Shown: positions 7,496 through 14,103 of the stretch, piece by piece
Layout: each line of letters opens with the position of its first letter
Numbering within the stretch: the stretch's first letter is position 1
Source: JBNJDJ01 sp051744845
GTDB lineage: Bacteria > Bacillota > Clostridia > Peptostreptococcales > Acidaminobacteraceae
Assembly (NCBI GenBank): GCA_051744845.1
Contig: JBNJDJ010000029.1
Span: forward strand, 1-21,310
Direction: 5' to 3'
Length of the DNA stretch: 21,310 nucleotides
Made by a program: the position numbers and the translations under genes
The notes under the pieces: model-generated
What the model was told of the DNA's origin: nothing
The model's input: the letters and a program-made list of their open reading frames with translations, nothing else
Database searches by the model: none

Positions 7496-7524
7496 TTGAC
7501 ACTCAAATTTAATAATGTTACGAT
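7496..7524 (+). promoter_or_regulatory. Strong promoter of the OPT transporter
   Basis: TTGACA (7496-7501, consensus) and TACGAT (7519-7524) lie 17 bp apart, with a TG extension at 7516-7517. Transcription should start near 7531, leaving a 65-nt leader. Confidence 0.75.
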
Positions 7525-7537
7525 TTTGTTGCAAGAT

Positions 7538-7551
7538 GATCAGGCCTGGTC
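7538..7551 (+). promoter_or_regulatory. Short inverted repeat in the transporter leader
   Basis: GATCAGGCCTGGTC is self-complementary apart from G-U pairs, giving a 5-bp hairpin with a GGCC loop just after the predicted transcription start. It may be an operator, an RNA-stabilising hairpin, or chance. It is one of the few GC-rich patches in this gap. Confidence 0.35.
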
Positions 7552-7595
7552 AAAGTTTTTAGAAAATTTAATAAAATTATTAAAAAGGGGGAAAC

Positions 7596-9500
7596 ATGAA
7601 ATCTCAAGTTCAAAAAGATTCAGAAAACTTTGAACCGTTTATTTCTGCTGATCGAGTTTTACCTGAGTTTACTAAAACATCTGTCATTATAGGTATACTT
7701 ATGTCAATATTATTTGGTGCTGCAAATGCTTATCTTGGTCTGCAAGTTGGTATGACAATTAGTGCTTCTATACCAGCAGCAGTTATCTCAATGGGTATAA
7801 TTCGTGTTTTATTAGGTAAAGAATCGATACTAGAAAATAATATGGTTCAAACAATTGGTTCGGCTGGAGAGTCATTAGCTGCAGGAGCAATATTTACACT
7901 ACCTGCTATGTATATATGGCTTAATGAATGGGGAATGGGTGCTCCAAATTACTTTACAATTGCTTCAATTGCTTTAGTAGGTGGTGCTTTAGGTGTATTC
8001 TTTATGGTACCATTAAGAAAAGCCTTAATTGTAAATGAACATGGAACTTTACCTTATCCTGAAGGAACAGCTTGTGCTGAAGTTTTACTTGCAGGAGAAG
8101 AAGGTGGAGAAAAAGCGAAGATTACTTTCACTGGATTAGGAATAGGTGCTTTATATAAATTTATTAGTGATGGTTTCAAAATGTTTAGTGGAAGTGTAGA
8201 AACTGAAATTAAAGGTTTTGATGGTGCAATGATCGGTATGGATTTAAAGCCAGCGTTATTAGGTGTTGGATTTATTATCGGAAAAGATATTGCAGGATAT
8301 ATGATTGCCGGTGCTTTAATCGGATGGGCAGGAATTATTCCATTAATTGCTAAACTAGGTTCTATTGCGGAAATTACAATGTATCCTGCAAGTGTACCTA
8401 TATCAGAATTAGGTCCTTGGGGAATATGGGACAATTATATTAGATATATCGGTGCAGGTGCAGTAGCTTTTGGTGGTATGTTTAGTTTGATTAAGTCTTT
8501 ACCATTAATTATTAAAACATTTAAAGATGCAATAGGAGATTATGGTTCAGGTTCAGGTAGTAAAAATGTTAGAACTAATCAAGATTTATCAATGAAAGTT
8601 GTACTTATTGGTTCATTAGTAATTATTTTAATAATGGCAATGCTACCAATTATTCCGGTTGGTTTTGGTGGAGCATTATTAATTGCTATATTTGGTTTCT
8701 TCTTTGCTACAGTTTCATCAAGAATCGTAGGTTTAGTAGGAAGTTCATCAAATCCTGTATCTGGTATGACTATAGCAACATTAGTAGTAACTGCTATGTT
8801 ATTTAAATTAACTGGAAATGATGGTCAAGCTGGTATGTTAGGTACATTAACAGTAGGTTCAATTATTTGTATTATTGCAGCTATGGCTGGAGATACTTCA
8901 CAGGACTTAAAAACTGGTTTCTTAGTTGGAGCTACACCTAAAAAGCAACAATACGGTGAAATGATAGGTGCTGTTGCATCTGCATTGGCAATTGGTGGAG
9001 TTTTAACTTTATTAAGTACTACTTATGGCTTTGGTTCAGATATGTTACCAGCTCCTCAAGCAACACTTATGAGATTAGTTGTTGAAGGTGTAATGGGTGG
9101 ATCATTACCTTGGAACTTAATATTCATAGGTGTAGGTATAGGAGTTGCTATTGAATTTTTAGGATTACCTGTTTTACCAATTGCTATTGGACTTTACTTA
9201 CCTATACATTTAAGTACTCCAATTGTTGCTGGTGGTATTATTAGAGGTATTCTTGATAAGAAAAAAGAAAAATTAAATGATAGTTCTATTAAGCAAAAAA
9301 TAGAAAAAGGTATTTTATATTCATCAGGTTTAATTGCTGGTGAAGGAATAATTGGTATCGTATTAGCATTATTTGTATATTTTGGTATTGATAAATATAT
9401 TAATTTTGGAATAAACTTTGGTGCTATAGGCGGTATTATTGCTTTTGGACTATTAATTTTTGGTTTGTTGAAAAATTCAGTATTTAGTAAAAGTGCTTAA
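7596..9500 (+). CDS. OPT family oligopeptide transporter
   Basis: Polytopic membrane protein of the oligopeptide transporter superfamily, expected to import small peptides (or metal-peptide complexes) by proton symport. It is 634 residues with roughly 14-16 hydrophobic segments. The N-terminal repeat reads FGAANAYLGLQVGMTISASI, with VQTIGSAGESLAAG following. A second conserved block reads LVGSSSNPVSGMTIATL, with the MAGDTSQDLKTG loop after it; both blocks are hallmarks of bacterial OPT proteins. ATG 7596 follows AAAAAGGGGG. It heads a block that ends in a dipeptidase, which fits peptide uptake for nutrition. A terminator directly downstream would limit, but need not stop, readthrough into the next genes. 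Confidence 0.92.
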   Translation: MKSQVQKDSENFEPFISADRVLPEFTKTSVIIGILMSILFGAANAYLGLQVGMTISASIPAAVISMGIIRVLLGKESILENNMVQTIGSAGESLAAGAIFTLPAMYIWLNEWGMGAPNYFTIASIALVGGALGVFFMVPLRKALIVNEHGTLPYPEGTACAEVLLAGEEGGEKAKITFTGLGIGALYKFISDGFKMFSGSVETEIKGFDGAMIGMDLKPALLGVGFIIGKDIAGYMIAGALIGWAGIIPLIAKLGSIAEITMYPASVPISELGPWGIWDNYIRYIGAGAVAFGGMFSLIKSLPLIIKTFKDAIGDYGSGSGSKNVRTNQDLSMKVVLIGSLVIILIMAMLPIIPVGFGGALLIAIFGFFFATVSSRIVGLVGSSSNPVSGMTIATLVVTAMLFKLTGNDGQAGMLGTLTVGSIICIIAAMAGDTSQDLKTGFLVGATPKKQQYGEMIGAVASALAIGGVLTLLSTTYGFGSDMLPAPQATLMRLVVEGVMGGSLPWNLIFIGVGIGVAIEFLGLPVLPIAIGLYLPIHLSTPIVAGGIIRGILDKKKEKLNDSSIKQKIEKGILYSSGLIAGEGIIGIVLALFVYFGIDKYINFGINFGAIGGIIAFGLLIFGLLKNSVFSKSA

Positions 9501-9512
9501 GGTAGAATAATA

Positions 9513-9547
9513 AATAATAGCTGTGTTTATGCAGCTATTATTTTTTT
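9513..9547 (+). terminator. Intrinsic terminator after the OPT transporter
   Basis: An 11-bp stem (AATAATAGCTG at 9513-9523 with 9532-9542) and an 8-nt loop are followed by T to 9547. The next ribosome binding site begins immediately after it, so downstream genes may depend on readthrough. Confidence 0.9.
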
Positions 9548-9562
9548 AAAGGAGATTATTTT

Positions 9563-9895
9563 ATGGAAGAAAAAAATTTTTTAAAAATGGTTCCTAAGAA
9601 AAACGAGTCGATAAATTATGAAATTAATGACGATGGAAAAGTAAATATTATAATTAAAAGAAATGGTCTTTTAGATCGAATAGTAAGAAAATTTTTAGAT
9701 ACTCCTGAAAGACGAGTAGTTGAATTAGATGATTTAGGGAGTTTTGTTTGGAAACAAATAGATGGTAAGTCTAGTTTTAGTGATATTTCTGAAAAATTAT
9801 TAGAAAACTTTGGAGATAAAGCTAAGCCTTTGTATAAAAGATTAGCTACATATACAAAGATTTTAAATAATAATGATTTTATAATTATTGAGTAG
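9563..9895 (+). CDS. PqqD-family protein (RRE-like fold), orphan
   Basis: A 110-residue protein. Its C-terminal two-thirds matches the PqqD family: VVELDDLGSFVWKQIDGKSS, then a helix with FSDISEKLLENF, and a last helix ending in NNNDFI. PqqD proteins and the related RiPP recognition elements bind a precursor peptide and present it to a radical SAM or other modifying enzyme. No such enzyme and no precursor peptide gene is visible nearby. The neighbours are a peptide transporter upstream and a small membrane-anchored protein and dipeptidase downstream. It may therefore serve as a peptide-binding helper in this block; that is inference. AAAGGAG at 9548-9554 sets ATG 9563. Confidence 0.75.
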   Translation: MEEKNFLKMVPKKNESINYEINDDGKVNIIIKRNGLLDRIVRKFLDTPERRVVELDDLGSFVWKQIDGKSSFSDISEKLLENFGDKAKPLYKRLATYTKILNNNDFIIIE

Positions 9896-9903
9896 GTGAT
9901 TTT

Positions 9904-10248
9904 TTGATTCAAATAATAATTGCCATATTCTTAGTTGCATTAGCTGTTGTTATACTATTGTCTTGGGGATATGTTAAAGAGCAAAAAAAATCAGTGTTAC
10001 TTTATAAAAAGATGATTAATGAATTAGAAAATAAAGTATATAAAAAGCTTTATGAAAAAAAAGATAAAAAATTAAATCTTAAGGAAATCAAAAAAATTAT
10101 TAAGAATTATAAAACTTCTATTCATTGGACAAAAAATCAAATAAGTGTAAAAAATAGTAAAAAAATTAGTGATCAAATACTTAGAAATTTAATAAAAAAA
10201 GAAAAAATTAGAAAAATAGATAAGTATAATATAGAATTAAAGGAATAA
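9904..10248 (+). CDS. Small membrane-anchored protein of unknown function (TTG start)
   Basis: I do not recognise this 114-residue protein. Residues about 2-24 form one strongly hydrophobic helix (IIIAIFLVALAVVILLSW). The rest is very basic, with many Lys and predicted helix. This suggests an N-terminal anchor with a cytosolic positively charged domain, possibly nucleic-acid- or membrane-surface-binding. The start is TTG 9904 with AGGTGA just upstream, 8 nt after the PqqD stop; no ATG gives the hydrophobic segment. It is tightly packed between the PqqD-like gene and pepD, only 2 nt before the latter, so all three are probably translated from one mRNA. Confidence 0.65.
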   Translation: MIQIIIAIFLVALAVVILLSWGYVKEQKKSVLLYKKMINELENKVYKKLYEKKDKKLNLKEIKKIIKNYKTSIHWTKNQISVKNSKKISDQILRNLIKKEKIRKIDKYNIELKE

Positions 10249-10250
10249 AT

Positions 10251-11687
10251 ATGATAAAAGAAGATACTTATAAATATGATAATATTTTTAATTATTTTAA
10301 AGAAATATCTAGTATTTCAAGAATTTCTGGAAAAGAAGAAAAAATTAGTGAATATTTATTAAATTTTGCAAAAAAAAATAAATTAGAATGTTTTAGAGAC
10401 CAAAATTTAAATGTTATCATTAAAGGAAAAAATTATAAAGTAGATAATTCTAAAAAAGAAATTATTTTACAATCTCATATGGATATGGTTTATTCGATAG
10501 ATCCACATTCAGATTTTAAAATAGGCAAAGATTCTATCAATTTGATGGTAGATAGAGAATATATCAAAGCCAAAAAAACTAGTTTAGGTGCTGATAATGG
10601 CATTGGAATGGCAATTATTTTATCAATTTTAGAAAATAATAAGTTTGAAAATATAAATTTAAAGGCTATCTTTACTTCAAAAGAAGAAAAAGGTATGGCA
10701 GGAGCAAAAGCCTTAAATCCAAAATATTTAAAAGGTGATATACTAATAAATTTAGATTCTCAAAATGAAAGAGAACTTATAACCTCATCTTCTGGAGGAG
10801 TGACTAGTGAAATGAAAATTTCTAAAAAATTTAAAGATAAAAACTTTGATGGAAGTTTTTATAAAATAATAATTACTGGTTTAAAAGGTGGTCACTCAGG
10901 TTTATCTATTAATAAACCAAGAGCTAATGCGATTAAATTAATGTCAAGATTGTTAAAAGAAATTAAAGATAATATTAAATTTGATTTGGCATTTATAAAA
11001 GGTGGAGAAGAAGTTAATACGATTGCTAAGTGTAGTGAAGCAATTATACATATTCAAAATTCAGATAGAAAAAAGTTAGCAAAAATTCTAGATGATTTGC
11101 AAAAAACTTTTAACTTAGAGTATGAATTAAACTCGGATATAAGAATATATATTAGAAAAATAGAAGAAAATTTAAAAATATATGAAGATGATTTAATTGA
11201 AAAAATCATTAATTTGATTCATCTATTACCTCAAGGAGTAAATCAAAAAACGAAAGAATTTGTGCAAGCTTCATCAAATATATCTAAAGTTTATGAAAAA
11301 GAAAAAGAAATAATTTTTAAAGTTGATATAAGAAGCTTCAAAGACAGTTTTAAAAAATATTTAAAATATAAATTAAACTGTATCTCTTCATTAATTAATT
11401 GTAAATTGGAATTTGATTTAGAATATCCAGCATGGAATTATCAATCTTATTCTAAAATAAGAAATAATTTTAAAAAAACTTATGAAAGTTTATTTAATCA
11501 GAAAATAAATTTGACAAAAATACATGCTGGATTAGAATGTAGTGTATTTAAAGAAAAAAATCCTAAATTAGATATTATTTCAATTGGTCCAGATATTTAT
11601 GATGCAAATACTACAAATGAAAAAGTGAGTATTGAATCAATTAATAGAATATATATTTTGTTGTCTGAATTATTAAAAAAAATTTAG
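10251..11687 (+). CDS. pepD: Cytosolic aminoacyl-histidine dipeptidase, M20 family (PepD)
   Basis: Zinc metallopeptidase that hydrolyses a broad range of dipeptides, completing breakdown of imported peptides. Its metal and catalytic residues are in place: His76 in LQSHMDMV, bridging Asp115 in LGADNGIG, the general base and ligand pair Glu145-Glu146 in SKEEKGMAGA, Asp169 in LINLDSQNE, and the late His in IHAGLECSVF. A lid/dimerisation domain lies between Asp169 and the C-terminal zinc His. The length of 478 residues is close to the E. coli enzyme. AAAGGA inside the previous gene precedes ATG 10251. Its stop is one base from the stop of the opposing TetR gene, with no terminator between them. 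Confidence 0.93.
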   Translation: MIKEDTYKYDNIFNYFKEISSISRISGKEEKISEYLLNFAKKNKLECFRDQNLNVIIKGKNYKVDNSKKEIILQSHMDMVYSIDPHSDFKIGKDSINLMVDREYIKAKKTSLGADNGIGMAIILSILENNKFENINLKAIFTSKEEKGMAGAKALNPKYLKGDILINLDSQNERELITSSSGGVTSEMKISKKFKDKNFDGSFYKIIITGLKGGHSGLSINKPRANAIKLMSRLLKEIKDNIKFDLAFIKGGEEVNTIAKCSEAIIHIQNSDRKKLAKILDDLQKTFNLEYELNSDIRIYIRKIEENLKIYEDDLIEKIINLIHLLPQGVNQKTKEFVQASSNISKVYEKEKEIIFKVDIRSFKDSFKKYLKYKLNCISSLINCKLEFDLEYPAWNYQSYSKIRNNFKKTYESLFNQKINLTKIHAGLECSVFKEKNPKLDIISIGPDIYDANTTNEKVSIESINRIYILLSELLKKI

Positions 11688-11688
11688 A

Positions 11689-12342
11689 TTACCATCTAGC
11701 TCCTAAAAATGTTTTAGAAAAAGAATTTGATTTGTCTTTAGTTTTTGGTTTAGCTATTGTTTTCCATAAACTTTTTCTAAGTTGTTTTCTAATTTTAGTT
11801 CCAGTAATTGAAGAATATATTTCTGATAAAGACATGTAACCTTCGATTGTAGAAAGAATTTGAAAAGTAAGGATATCTGTGTCTATTGTATTTTTTATTA
11901 AATTCTTTTTCTTTCCAGTATCAACAATATCTATGATTTCAGATTTCAAAAAATCGTAATATTTATCTATTTTTTCTCTAGTAAATATGAAATTTTTAGT
12001 TGCATATTTTAACATTTGATGATGATTAATTGGTTTAGTATATTGAGTATCAAATCTAACTGCTAAGTTAGTATTAAATTCTAAAAGTGAAGTTATTAAA
12101 GTATCTAATTTTTTTTCAGGATCTTCAATATTTTTTATAGATTTTTTGATATGATGTGTAATTGAATCTAAAAAGTAATTTATACAATTTATAAAAAGGT
12201 CCTCTTTGTTTTTAAAATGATAATAAATAGAGGATTTTTTTATATCAACTTTTTGAGCTACAAGTCTTAAAGAAGTATTTTCATATCCATCTATTAAAAA
12301 AATTCTTAATGATTCCATAATTATTTTTTCTTTAGTATTCAT
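11689..12342 (-). CDS. TetR/AcrR family transcriptional regulator
   Basis: A 217-residue repressor-type protein. The N-terminal helix-turn-helix is clear (residues about 5-50: IMESLRIFLIDGYENTSLR then VDIKKSSIYYHFKNKEDLF). The C-terminal domain, which binds ligand in this family, is too variable to name an inducer. AGAAAGG lies before ATG 12342. It follows the TM1266-type gene by 15 nt in the same direction and is probably co-transcribed with it. Possible targets are its own operon promoter or the adjacent divergent idi promoter; neither is shown by the sequence. Confidence 0.9.
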   Translation of the reverse strand: MNTKEKIIMESLRIFLIDGYENTSLRLVAQKVDIKKSSIYYHFKNKEDLFINCINYFLDSITHHIKKSIKNIEDPEKKLDTLITSLLEFNTNLAVRFDTQYTKPINHHQMLKYATKNFIFTREKIDKYYDFLKSEIIDIVDTGKKKNLIKNTIDTDILTFQILSTIEGYMSLSEIYSSITGTKIRKQLRKSLWKTIAKPKTKDKSNSFSKTFLGARW

Positions 12343-12357
12343 AAAAAAACCTTTCTA

Positions 12358-12612
12358 TTATATTTCCTTTTTAGATATACTTGTTTTTACAGTTACGCCA
12401 TCAATATTACCTAATTTTCCAGTTAAACTATTTATTTCATTTAAAGTTCCTATAATTGTTATAGAAATTACTGACATTTTTTCTTTTTCAAAAGGTATAC
12501 CCATACGACCTTTGATTAATCCTTTATAATTACTAACAGTAGAATTAAATTTTTCAAAACATTTACTTGGCGGTTCTAAAACAGCACCAATAACAGCGAT
12601 TTTTTTATTCAT
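12358..12612 (-). CDS. TM1266-family putative iron-only hydrogenase system regulator
   Basis: An 84-residue ACT-like protein. The family pattern is clear: IAVIGAVLEPPS at the start, GLIKGRMGIPFEKEKMSVISI in two pieces around residues 32-52, then LTGKLGNIDGVTVK near the end. Members usually sit beside the HydE/F/G maturases of [FeFe]-hydrogenase and are thought to be regulators, but the mechanism is not established. No hydrogenase gene is in this window. GGAGG-type site AAAGGAGG precedes ATG 12612. It is divergent from idi across only 49 bp and co-directional with the TetR gene. Confidence 0.82.
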   Translation of the reverse strand: MNKKIAVIGAVLEPPSKCFEKFNSTVSNYKGLIKGRMGIPFEKEKMSVISITIIGTLNEINSLTGKLGNIDGVTVKTSISKKEI

Positions 12613-12627
12613 AATTCCTCCTTTGTA

Positions 12628-12647
12628 TGTTATTATATATTATAACA
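12628..12647. promoter_or_regulatory. Interlocked divergent promoters between the TM1266-type gene and idi
   Basis: The 49-bp gap between the two start codons holds two extended -10 boxes pointing in opposite directions and overlapping in reach. TGTTATTAT at 12628-12636 faces idi; TGTTATAAT, read on the minus strand from 12647 to 12639, faces the TM1266-type gene. Flanking CTCCTTTGT and ACAAAGGAG, the two ribosome binding sites, make a larger inverted repeat. The two promoters could hardly be occupied by RNA polymerase together. Confidence 0.55.
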
Positions 12648-12661
12648 AAGGAGAGGTAAAT

Positions 12662-13189
12662 ATGGAATATATAAATTTAGTTAATTTAGAAGGAAAACGA
12701 GTAGGTAAAGTTGAAAAAATTAAAGCTCATAAAGAAAAGAAATTACATTTAGCATTTTCTATTTTAGTTTTTAATGAAAAAAAAGAAATGTTAATTCATA
12801 AAAGAAGTTTAAATAAATATCATTCGCCAGGATTATGGACTAATACTTGTTGTTCACATCCTAAATTTGGTGAAAGTTTAGAAAATGCAACTCATAGAAG
12901 ACTAAAAGAAGAGATGGGTTTTGATTGTGAAATGAAAAAAATATTTGATTTTATTTATAAGAAAGAATTTGAAAATGGGCTTACAGAGTATGAATTTGAT
13001 AATGTATATATTGGAAAATATAATGGTGAAAGTATCAAACCAGATGAAAATGAAGTATTTGAATATAAATGGATTGATTATAATGAGTTAATACGTGATA
13101 TTTCCAAAAATCCTAAAAAATTTACTGTCTGGTTTAAAAAAATAATAGAAATAATAGAAAATAAAAATATAAATATTTTTGGAGGATAA
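12662..13189 (+). CDS. idi: Isopentenyl-diphosphate delta-isomerase, type I
   Basis: Interconverts isopentenyl and dimethylallyl diphosphate in isoprenoid synthesis, using a Nudix fold with divalent metal. Seen are His23 and His29 (metal ligands), the catalytic Cys64 with His66 in TNTCCSHP, the Nudix-like helix THRRLKEEMGF, and the Glu pair in TEYEFDNVY matching the catalytic and ligand Glu of E. coli Idi. The length of 175 residues is normal. ATG 12662 follows AAGGAGAGG; an in-frame TTG at 12623 would precede the likely transcription start and was rejected. Many low-GC Gram-positives use the flavin type II enzyme instead, so this choice is informative. The next gene's ribosome binding site lies in its last codons. 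Confidence 0.92.
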   Translation: MEYINLVNLEGKRVGKVEKIKAHKEKKLHLAFSILVFNEKKEMLIHKRSLNKYHSPGLWTNTCCSHPKFGESLENATHRRLKEEMGFDCEMKKIFDFIYKKEFENGLTEYEFDNVYIGKYNGESIKPDENEVFEYKWIDYNELIRDISKNPKKFTVWFKKIIEIIENKNINIFGG

Positions 13190-13190
13190 A

Positions 13191-13646
13191 ATGGAAAATA
13201 TTGAAGTTTTAAAAGAAATAGCAAAGCTATTTAATGAAAAAGATATTAGATGGGCAATAGGAGGTTCTACACTTTTATATTTTTATGATATTTTGGAAAA
13301 TCCAAATGATCTAGATATCATAATCAATCCTAAAGATAAAAATAAAGTTTTTAATATTTTAGATAAACTAGGTGAATCTGTTGAAAGTGAACCAGTAAAA
13401 AATTATAAAACTGGTGTTTTTAAAAAATATTATATTGAAGATGTTGAAATAGATATTATTGGAGATTTTTATATTAAAACTAAGGATGGGTATTATTTGC
13501 ATCCTTTTGATCAATTAGATACAACGAAAAAAGTTATTGAGGGAGTAACTGTTTATCTAGATTCATTAATTAATTGGAAAAAAACTTATAAGATGATGGG
13601 AGATCCTAAAAAAAGGGTTAAATTAATTGAAAACTACTTAAATTAA
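13191..13646 (+). CDS. Small nucleotidyltransferase-fold protein
   Basis: A 151-residue protein of the nucleotidyltransferase superfamily. It has the signature G24-G25-S26 followed by D40-L-D42 (WAIGGSTLLY...NDLDIII) and a third acidic residue, Asp88, in VEIDIIGDF. With all three metal-binding acids present it could transfer a nucleotide, like aminoglycoside or lincosamide nucleotidyltransferases, or act like AbiEii/MNT-type enzymes. No HEPN or AbiEi partner is adjacent, so a toxin-antitoxin role is not supported. ATG 13191 follows GGAGG (13181-13185), which lies in the end of idi, so the two are translationally linked. The substrate is unknown. Confidence 0.7.
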   Translation: MENIEVLKEIAKLFNEKDIRWAIGGSTLLYFYDILENPNDLDIIINPKDKNKVFNILDKLGESVESEPVKNYKTGVFKKYYIEDVEIDIIGDFYIKTKDGYYLHPFDQLDTTKKVIEGVTVYLDSLINWKKTYKMMGDPKKRVKLIENYLN

Positions 13647-13658
13647 ATATAAATAATT

Positions 13659-13686
13659 AACATATGCTTACGGGCATATGTTTTTT
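13659..13686 (+). terminator. Intrinsic terminator after the nucleotidyltransferase gene
   Basis: A 9-bp stem AACATATGC/GCATATGTT (13659-13667 with 13674-13682) with loop TTACGG runs into T to 13686. Confidence 0.92.
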
Positions 13687-13696
13687 AATAAATAAC

Positions 13697-13725
13697 TTGA
13701 CATGAGAATAATTATCGTTTATCAT
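13697..13725 (+). promoter_or_regulatory. Promoter of the feoAB operon
   Basis: TTGACA (13697-13702, consensus) and TATCAT (13720-13725) are separated by exactly 17 bp. The spacer is itself a Fur-box match. Confidence 0.85.
13703..13717. promoter_or_regulatory. Fur box 1 in the feoAB promoter spacer
   Basis: TGAGAATAATTATCG fits the 7-1-7 Fur pattern TGAnAATnATTnTCA with a single final mismatch. It lies between -35 and -10, so iron-loaded Fur would block polymerase. Confidence 0.78.
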
Positions 13726-13737
13726 TTAACATGTAGA

Positions 13738-13752
13738 TGATAACGAATATCA
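13738..13752. promoter_or_regulatory. Fur box 2 downstream of the feoAB -10
   Basis: TGATAACGAATATCA keeps the TGA/TCA ends of the 7-1-7 Fur pattern with two inner mismatches, and starts 12 bp after the -10. With box 1 it would give two-dimer repression across the start site. Confidence 0.6.
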
Positions 13753-13799
13753 TTATAAAGTATACTTTAAATATAATAAATTCTAGAATTGGAGGAGTT

Positions 13800-14084
13800 A
13801 TGGTGATATCACTAGTTCAAAAAATGTTTAAATCTTTTGATAAAGAAGATGAAAAACATAAAAAAATAAATAATTTATCTCAAGGGACTTTAAATAAAGA
13901 ATATGAAATTTTAAAAATAAAAACTAAAAGAGATGACCTACGTGATTTTTTATTTAGCTTAGGTTGCTTTGAAGGTGAAAAGGTTAAAATTGTATCTGTT
14001 TTATCAGATAATTATTCAATTATTATAAATAATGCTAAATATTGTATAGATAAAGAGTTAGCAGAACTTATTATTATAAACTAA
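13800..14084 (+). CDS. feoA: FeoA-domain protein, ferrous iron transport accessory
   Basis: Small cytosolic SH3-like protein that supports FeoB in Fe(II) uptake. The FeoA domain covers the second half (EYEILKIKTKRDDLRDFLFS through the C-terminus), with the usual LxxLG-like FLFSLGCFEGEKVKIV. An unusual N-terminal part of about 30 residues, rich in Lys and Asp/Glu, precedes it. The start is ATG 13800 after GGAGGAG; GTG 13803 is an alternative. A longer reading from 13737 would start inside the Fur/promoter region and is unlikely. It is the first gene of a Fur-boxed operon with feoB 19 nt downstream. Confidence 0.88.
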   Translation: MVISLVQKMFKSFDKEDEKHKKINNLSQGTLNKEYEILKIKTKRDDLRDFLFSLGCFEGEKVKIVSVLSDNYSIIINNAKYCIDKELAELIIIN

Positions 14085-14103
14085 TATATTTTAGGAGGGT
14101 TTT

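Noticed and set aside
8054..8434. Open frame antisense to the OPT transporter, and similar minus-strand frames within the ROK, PqqD-like, FeoB and TSUP genes
   Set aside because: They mirror hydrophobic or biased codon use of real genes, lack ribosome binding sites and show no family motifs.
12623..12661. Earlier TTG start for idi adding 13 residues
   Set aside because: The added codons cover the promoter core and ribosome binding site; ATG 12662 has AAGGAGAGG and matches the family N-terminus.
13179..13190. Earlier TTG start for the nucleotidyltransferase gene, overlapping idi
   Set aside because: GGAGG at 13181-13185 lies directly after it and clearly serves ATG 13191.
13191..13646. MNT part of a HEPN-MNT or AbiE toxin-antitoxin pair
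   Set aside because: No HEPN or AbiEi partner is adjacent; its translational link is to idi.
13737..13799. Longer feoA reading from 13737
   Set aside because: It would begin within the Fur box 2 and predicted transcription start region, with no ribosome binding site.
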